Assembly (NCBI GenBank): GCA_025353525.1 | Contig: JANXOO010000820.1 | Span: 1 to 8,542 of the forward strand | Length of the DNA: 8,542 bases | Origin: Schlesneria sp. | Lineage (GTDB): Bacteria > Planctomycetota > Planctomycetia > Planctomycetales > Planctomycetaceae | Direction: 5' to 3' | Translations under genes and position numbers: made by a program | The notes under the pieces: model-generated | What the model was told of the DNA's origin: nothing | The model's database searches: none | The model's input: only the letters and a program-made list of their open reading frames with translations | In this document: in pieces, positions 4,127 through 8,542 of the stretch | Position numbering within the stretch: the first letter of the stretch is position 1 | How the letters are laid out: each line of letters begins with the position of its first letter

Positions 4127-7100
4127 ATGCGATGCCCGATCCTCGTCCTCGTTTGTCTGATTGCCATAACACTTCAATCGGGTGCCGAAGAGTACACGCT
4201 GCGCAAATTTGCGCGGCAGCAGTTGACCGACGAATACTTTTCCGAGGGGGCCAATTTCGGCGACTTGAATCGGGACGACAAACCCGACGTCGTCCACGGA
4301 CCATATTGGTGGGAAGGTCCCGAATTCACGAAGCGGCATGAAATGTACGCGCCGAAACCGCAAAACAGGCACGGATATTCCGATAACTTCTTTTTGTGGA
4401 TCTTCGACTTTAACGGGGATGGATGGAACGATGTCCTCACGGCAGGTCTGCCTGGGACACCGGGTTTTATTTTTGAAAATCCCGGCGTTGAAAAGCACGA
4501 TCAACATTGGAAGAAGCACCAGGTCATCGATCAGGTCGGAAACGAGTCGCCTCAGTTCGTCAATTTTGTCGGCGACGAGCGACCTGAACTTGTGTTCGCT
4601 CGCGATGGCGTTTTCGGCTACGTTTCAATCGATCTCAAACTGCCGTTCGGTCCTCAGAAATTCCATGTCATCAGCGGCAAGATCGCCGATACGCCGTTTG
4701 GTCACGGACTGGGCGTCGGGGATGTTAACGGTGACGGTCGCCAGGATCTGCTGTTCAAAAACGGGTGGCTGCAGCAACCGGAATCACTCGACGGCGAACC
4801 GCTTTGGGTGTTGCACGAATACTCGTTCGCCCAGGCTGGTGGCGCCGATATGTTCGCTTACGATGTCGATGGTGACGGCGACAGCGATGTGATCACCAGC
4901 TTGCAGGCGCACGCATTCGGGCTCGCCTGGTACGAACAGGTGCGAAACGGCGATCAGATTGATTTCGTCAAGCACCTGATCATGGGCGAAAAACCCGAAG
5001 AAAATCCTTACGGAACCCTCTTCACAGAATTGCACACGGTGGCGCTGCACGATGTCGATGGCGACGGGCTGAAAGATATCGTCACGGGAAAGACATACTG
5101 GTCACATCACGATCGCAGTCCGATGTGGGATGCCGGTGCAGTTGTGTACTGGTTCAAACTGGTTCACGGAGCGAACGGCGTTCAGTGGGTTCCGTACCTT
5201 GCTGACAGTGAAGCGGGAGTTGGACGCGAACTGAGTGTCGGGGATTTGAACGGTGACGGGCATCCCGATTTCGTGTTGGGTGGCATGAAGGGATGCCATG
5301 TGCTGCGTCAAACGGTCGCCAAAGTGTCGAAAGAAGAATGGAATGCGGCCCAGCCAAAGAAACTGGTGGCGATGGCCGAAGGACTTTCTCCGGTCGAGGC
5401 GGCAGCCCGGATGACCGTCCCGGACGGATTTCACGTGTCATTGGCTGCAGGTGAACCGCTCGTCCATCAGCCTGTCGCATTCACGATCGACAAACGAGGT
5501 CGGCTGTGGGTTGCCGAAGCATATACCTACCCCAATCGGGCTGCGAACGGTGAAGGGCAGGACAAGATCGTCATTCTTGAGGATACCGACGGCGATGGAT
5601 TGTTTGAATCGCGAAAGGTCTTCATCGAAGGGTTGAATCTGATCAGCGGGCTCGAAGTCGGATTTGGTGGTGTATGGGTCGGGGCCGCGCCGTATCTGAT
5701 GTTTATTCCCGACCGGGACGGAGACGATGTACCGGACCGGGCTGCAAACGCCGCTCCTTCGCCGCGCGTTCCGTTTCCGAAGGATGTTCCACCCGGAGCC
5801 ACCGTACTGCTCGACGGATTCGGCTGGCAAGATACTCATGAGACGCTGAATTCGTTCATCTGGGGTCCGGACGGGTGGCTCTACGGTTGCCACGGGGTTT
5901 TCACTCATTCGAAAGTTGGCAAGCCCGAAACGAAGGATGCCGACCGGCAAGGCTTGAATGCTGGCGTCTGGCGATACCATCCGACGCGACACGAATTCGA
6001 GGTTTTTTCGCACGGAACCAGTAACCCCTGGGGCGTCGATTTCAACGACCGGGGCCAGGCCTTCATTTCCGCATGTGTGATCCCGCATTTGTGGCACATG
6101 GTGCAGGGAGGCCGCTACCACCGACAGGGGGGGCAGCACTTCAATCCTTACACCTTCGACGATATCAAAACCATCGCCGATCATGCGCACTATGTCGGGA
6201 ACCTGGCCGATCATGCGTGGTGGGGTCACGAGCCGAACGCACCCGCAGACACTTTGGCAGCCGGAGGCGGGCACGCTCATTGTGGTGCGATGATTTACCT
6301 GGGCGACAATTGGCCCCGTGAATACCACAACCAGATCTTCATGCACAATGTGCACGGCAATCGGGTGAATGAATGTCTGCTTGAACGGTCCGGGTCCGGA
6401 TTTATTGGCAAACGGGCACCCGATACGATGATTGCGAATGATCGCTGGTTTCGGGGGATCAACCTGAAGTACGGCCCGGACGGCTCGGTCTACCTGATTG
6501 ACTGGTACGACAAGAATGCCTGCCATCGAACCAATCCGGAAATCTGGGACCGGACAAACGGTCGCGTCTATAACATTTCATTTCAAGGAGGCAGCGATGC
6601 CGGTTCCACAGGGACTGAAAAATCGCTTGCCAAATTGAACAGCGGCAAGTGGGACGACCTGGTCGAACTGCTCGGTCATCCCAACGAGTGGTACGTTCGG
6701 ATGGCGCGACGTCTGATGCAAGAACGGATGGCGACACCACCGCCTGGATCCGTCAAGACGGCAAACGCCGGTGACGATCCATTCGACAAACGTCGTCCCG
6801 GTCAACTCGGAACACTGCTTCGCGACGCAACAGGAGTGTCGCAAAAACTTCGAATCCTGTGGACGATCCATTCAGCGTTTGGTCTCAGTCCGGAATTGAC
6901 GCTGCAACTTCTCGAAGCGAGGGGACCCGAGAGCGAATACCTGCGCGCCTGGGCTATTCAACTGGAACTCGAAGACCGCACTGCGTCGCCCGAATTCGTT
7001 GCCAGACTGGCGTCGATGGCGAAGAATGAACCGTCAGCCGTCGTTCGGCTGTACCTCGCTTCGGCCCTGCAGAGGCTGCGACTTGATGATCGTTGGCCGT

Positions 7101-8542
7101 TGGCCGAGGCATTGATGTCGAGAACCGAAGATGCCAACGACCACAATCTGCCGCTGGTCATCTGGTACGGTGTCGAACCGCTCGTCGAATCGAATCCGGT
7201 CCGGGCAATTGCACTTGCGAAGAATGCCAAACTGGTTCAGATCGCCAAATACATCGTTCGCCGCGCTGCTTCGACCGAGCGAACGCTCAATCCTGCGATG
7301 GAATGGTTGTCTCAAGCAAGGGAAACTGCGGATCAGGAAATGTTGCTGGATGAAATGCGGGCTGCGTTTGAAGGGCGGGTCAACATTCCGCAGCCTGCCG
7401 CCTGGGTTCCTGCCTACGATACACTTTTGAAGAGTACGTCATCTGTCGTTCGCCGTAAGGCTGATCTGATTGCCGTTGCTTTTGGCGATAAACGCATCCT
7501 GCCTCGAATGCGCACGGTCCTTGCAGATTCGACATTACCCGTCGAGCAGCGCCAGCGGGCACTTGATCTGATCGTGAAAGGTCGCGATACCGAAGCCGCT
7601 CCAGCGCTGCGAGCGGCACTTGACGCTCCGGAGCTGCGCGGTGCTGCCATCCGGGCTCTTGCGGCATACGACGATCAGGAGACTTCACCGGCACTTCTTT
7701 CGCTTTATGCGAAACTCAGCGATTCAGAAAAACGCGACGCGATCAATACACTCGTCGGTCGCCCCGCATCAGCAAGGATGTTATTCGATTCGATCGAGAA
7801 CGGTTCCGTTCCTCGCACCGATGTACACGCCTACCATGTTCAACAACTGATCGGTTTCAAGGATGCGGAACTTGCCAAACGAATCACGTCGGTGTGGGGA
7901 GAAATACGGGCGACGGCTGCCGACAAACTGGTGCTGATCGCGAAATACAAAACCGCACTGACGCCAGGTCATTTGAAAACTGCGGACCTGAGTAACGGTC
8001 GTCGGTTGTTCACGAAAACCTGTTCGGCCTGCCATTTGTTGTTCGGTGAAGGGGGGAAGATCGGTCCGGATATCACGGGATCAAATCGTGCGAATATCGA
8101 TTACCTTCTGGAAAACATTCTTGATCCGTCGGCAATTGTTGGAAAGGATTACCGGATGACCGTCATTGCAACGACAAATGGACGAATTATTTCGGGTCTG
8201 ATCCAGAAAGAAACCGATAGCGCGGTGACCTTGCGTACGATCAATGATACGGTAGTCGTTGCAAAGTCCGAAATCGACGAGCGGACGCTGTCTGAACTGT
8301 CGCTAATGCCCGAAGGACAACTGAATCCACTGTCAGCGAGCGAACAGCGCGACTTGATCGCCTATCTGGGAACGCCGAATCAGGTTGCTTTACGTGGGTT
8401 AAAAGCACCGATCGATTCCGGGACGGGACGCGTGCCAGGCGTCATTGAGGGCGAAGCGATGAAGATTGTCGGCAAAACCGGTGGCAATGCGAGCGGTCAG
8501 GCGATGGGCGGATTTCCAAAAGACAAGTGGTCGGGCAACGAT
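4127..8542 (+). CDS. Large exported multidomain protein: FG-GAP propeller, PVC-type dehydrogenase, HEAT-like region, c-type cytochrome (3' end beyond the window)
   Basis: The frame is open for 1472 codons with no stop before the window ends. Residues 1-20 look like a Sec signal peptide (hydrophobic I5-L16, likely cleavage after A20). Residues 40-395 hold FG-GAP/VCBS-like units with Ca-type DxNGDGxxD loops at 94-102, 199-207, 246-254, 309-317 and 373-381, plus degenerate loops near 46 and 147. About 425-820 match the PVC membrane-bound dehydrogenase domain (TIGR02604-like, glucose/sorbosone dehydrogenase-type propeller): VPDGFHV (431-437), CVIPHLWH (650-657), HNVHGN (740-745) and DWYDKNACH (792-800). 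About 832-1284 are helical HEAT-like repeats. The TIGR02603-like heme domain has C1299-S-A-C1302-H1303, then GPDITG, and the likely axial Met in LMPEG (M1394). From about 1438 (VIEGEAMKIV) a further beta-rich, CBM-like module begins. The enzyme is probably periplasmic or surface-located; its substrate, often presumed to be a sugar or alcohol in this family, is unknown. A weak GAGAG site precedes the ATG. Confidence 0.9.
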   Translation, partial: MRCPILVLVCLIAITLQSGAEEYTLRKFARQQLTDEYFSEGANFGDLNRDDKPDVVHGPYWWEGPEFTKRHEMYAPKPQNRHGYSDNFFLWIFDFNGDGWNDVLTAGLPGTPGFIFENPGVEKHDQHWKKHQVIDQVGNESPQFVNFVGDERPELVFARDGVFGYVSIDLKLPFGPQKFHVISGKIADTPFGHGLGVGDVNGDGRQDLLFKNGWLQQPESLDGEPLWVLHEYSFAQAGGADMFAYDVDGDGDSDVITSLQAHAFGLAWYEQVRNGDQIDFVKHLIMGEKPEENPYGTLFTELHTVALHDVDGDGLKDIVTGKTYWSHHDRSPMWDAGAVVYWFKLVHGANGVQWVPYLADSEAGVGRELSVGDLNGDGHPDFVLGGMKGCHVLRQTVAKVSKEEWNAAQPKKLVAMAEGLSPVEAAARMTVPDGFHVSLAAGEPLVHQPVAFTIDKRGRLWVAEAYTYPNRAANGEGQDKIVILEDTDGDGLFESRKVFIEGLNLISGLEVGFGGVWVGAAPYLMFIPDRDGDDVPDRAANAAPSPRVPFPKDVPPGATVLLDGFGWQDTHETLNSFIWGPDGWLYGCHGVFTHSKVGKPETKDADRQGLNAGVWRYHPTRHEFEVFSHGTSNPWGVDFNDRGQAFISACVIPHLWHMVQGGRYHRQGGQHFNPYTFDDIKTIADHAHYVGNLADHAWWGHEPNAPADTLAAGGGHAHCGAMIYLGDNWPREYHNQIFMHNVHGNRVNECLLERSGSGFIGKRAPDTMIANDRWFRGINLKYGPDGSVYLIDWYDKNACHRTNPEIWDRTNGRVYNISFQGGSDAGSTGTEKSLAKLNSGKWDDLVELLGHPNEWYVRMARRLMQERMATPPPGSVKTANAGDDPFDKRRPGQLGTLLRDATGVSQKLRILWTIHSAFGLSPELTLQLLEARGPESEYLRAWAIQLELEDRTASPEFVARLASMAKNEPSAVVRLYLASALQRLRLDDRWPLAEALMSRTEDANDHNLPLVIWYGVEPLVESNPVRAIALAKNAKLVQIAKYIVRRAASTERTLNPAMEWLSQARETADQEMLLDEMRAAFEGRVNIPQPAAWVPAYDTLLKSTSSVVRRKADLIAVAFGDKRILPRMRTVLADSTLPVEQRQRALDLIVKGRDTEAAPALRAALDAPELRGAAIRALAAYDDQETSPALLSLYAKLSDSEKRDAINTLVGRPASARMLFDSIENGSVPRTDVHAYHVQQLIGFKDAELAKRITSVWGEIRATAADKLVLIAKYKTALTPGHLKTADLSNGRRLFTKTCSACHLLFGEGGKIGPDITGSNRANIDYLLENILDPSAIVGKDYRMTVIATTNGRIISGLIQKETDSAVTLRTINDTVVVAKSEIDERTLSELSLMPEGQLNPLSASEQRDLIAYLGTPNQVALRGLKAPIDSGTGRVPGVIEGEAMKIVGKTGGNASGQAMGGFPKDKWSGND

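Noticed and set aside
4127..4186. Lipoprotein signal at C10 of the large exported protein
   Set aside because: The residues before the cysteine (LVLV) do not fit a lipobox, and a normal signal-peptidase I site follows at residue 20.
3944..4519. A 191-codon minus-strand open frame crossing the leader of the large gene
   Set aside because: More than half is antisense to the signal peptide and first FG-GAP units. The rest covers the GC-rich hairpin region and has no known motif.
6076..6090. CVIPH (residues 650-654) as a second heme-binding motif
   Set aside because: It is CxxPH, lacking the second cysteine of CxxCH. It is a conserved block of the dehydrogenase domain family.
5438..6526. A 362-codon minus-strand open frame opposite the large exported protein
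   Set aside because: The + strand here encodes the conserved dehydrogenase motifs continuously, and the antisense translation has no recognisable domain.

Overview
The window looks like part of a planctomycete chromosome, most likely from the Pirellulales/Planctomycetales. Three things point there. The long gene at the right end has the dehydrogenase, HEAT and cytochrome c architecture typical of the PVC superphylum. The transposase belongs to a 'TWxTYGxWLPG' family that is common in these genomes. Strong Shine-Dalgarno sequences are scarce. The assignment rests on protein resemblance seen by eye, not on a search.

Layout. (1) Positions 1-233 are non-coding and end in a 29-bp direct repeat that runs into the next gene. 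(2) Positions 234-2813 (+) encode a secretin, an outer-membrane channel of the type II secretion / type IV pilus class. It has an N-terminal membrane segment, coiled coil, proline-rich hexapeptide repeat, N0 and N1 domains, the secretin barrel domain and a TPR-like tail. (3) Positions 2814-3066 hold three REP-like repeats, two of which face each other. (4) Positions 3067-3633 (-) encode a REP-associated tyrosine (Y1, HUH) transposase. (5) Positions 3634-4126 are non-coding and hold a second facing pair of the same repeats, a GC-rich hairpin region and a spaced direct repeat ahead of the next gene. (6) From 4127 to the window end (+) runs a very large exported protein, open on the right. It contains a seven-unit FG-GAP-like propeller, a PVC-type dehydrogenase propeller, a HEAT-like region, a c-type cytochrome (CSACH) domain and the start of another C-terminal module.

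How the parts relate. The transposase and its flanking repeats form a coherent unit: a RAYT gene bracketed by two head-to-head REP pairs, inserted between two unrelated genes. The secretin stands alone, with no visible pilus or secretion genes next to it. The large exported protein has its own leader and is probably transcribed independently. It is presumably a periplasmic or surface oxidoreductase that passes electrons to its own heme domain. No rRNA, tRNA or CRISPR array was recognised.
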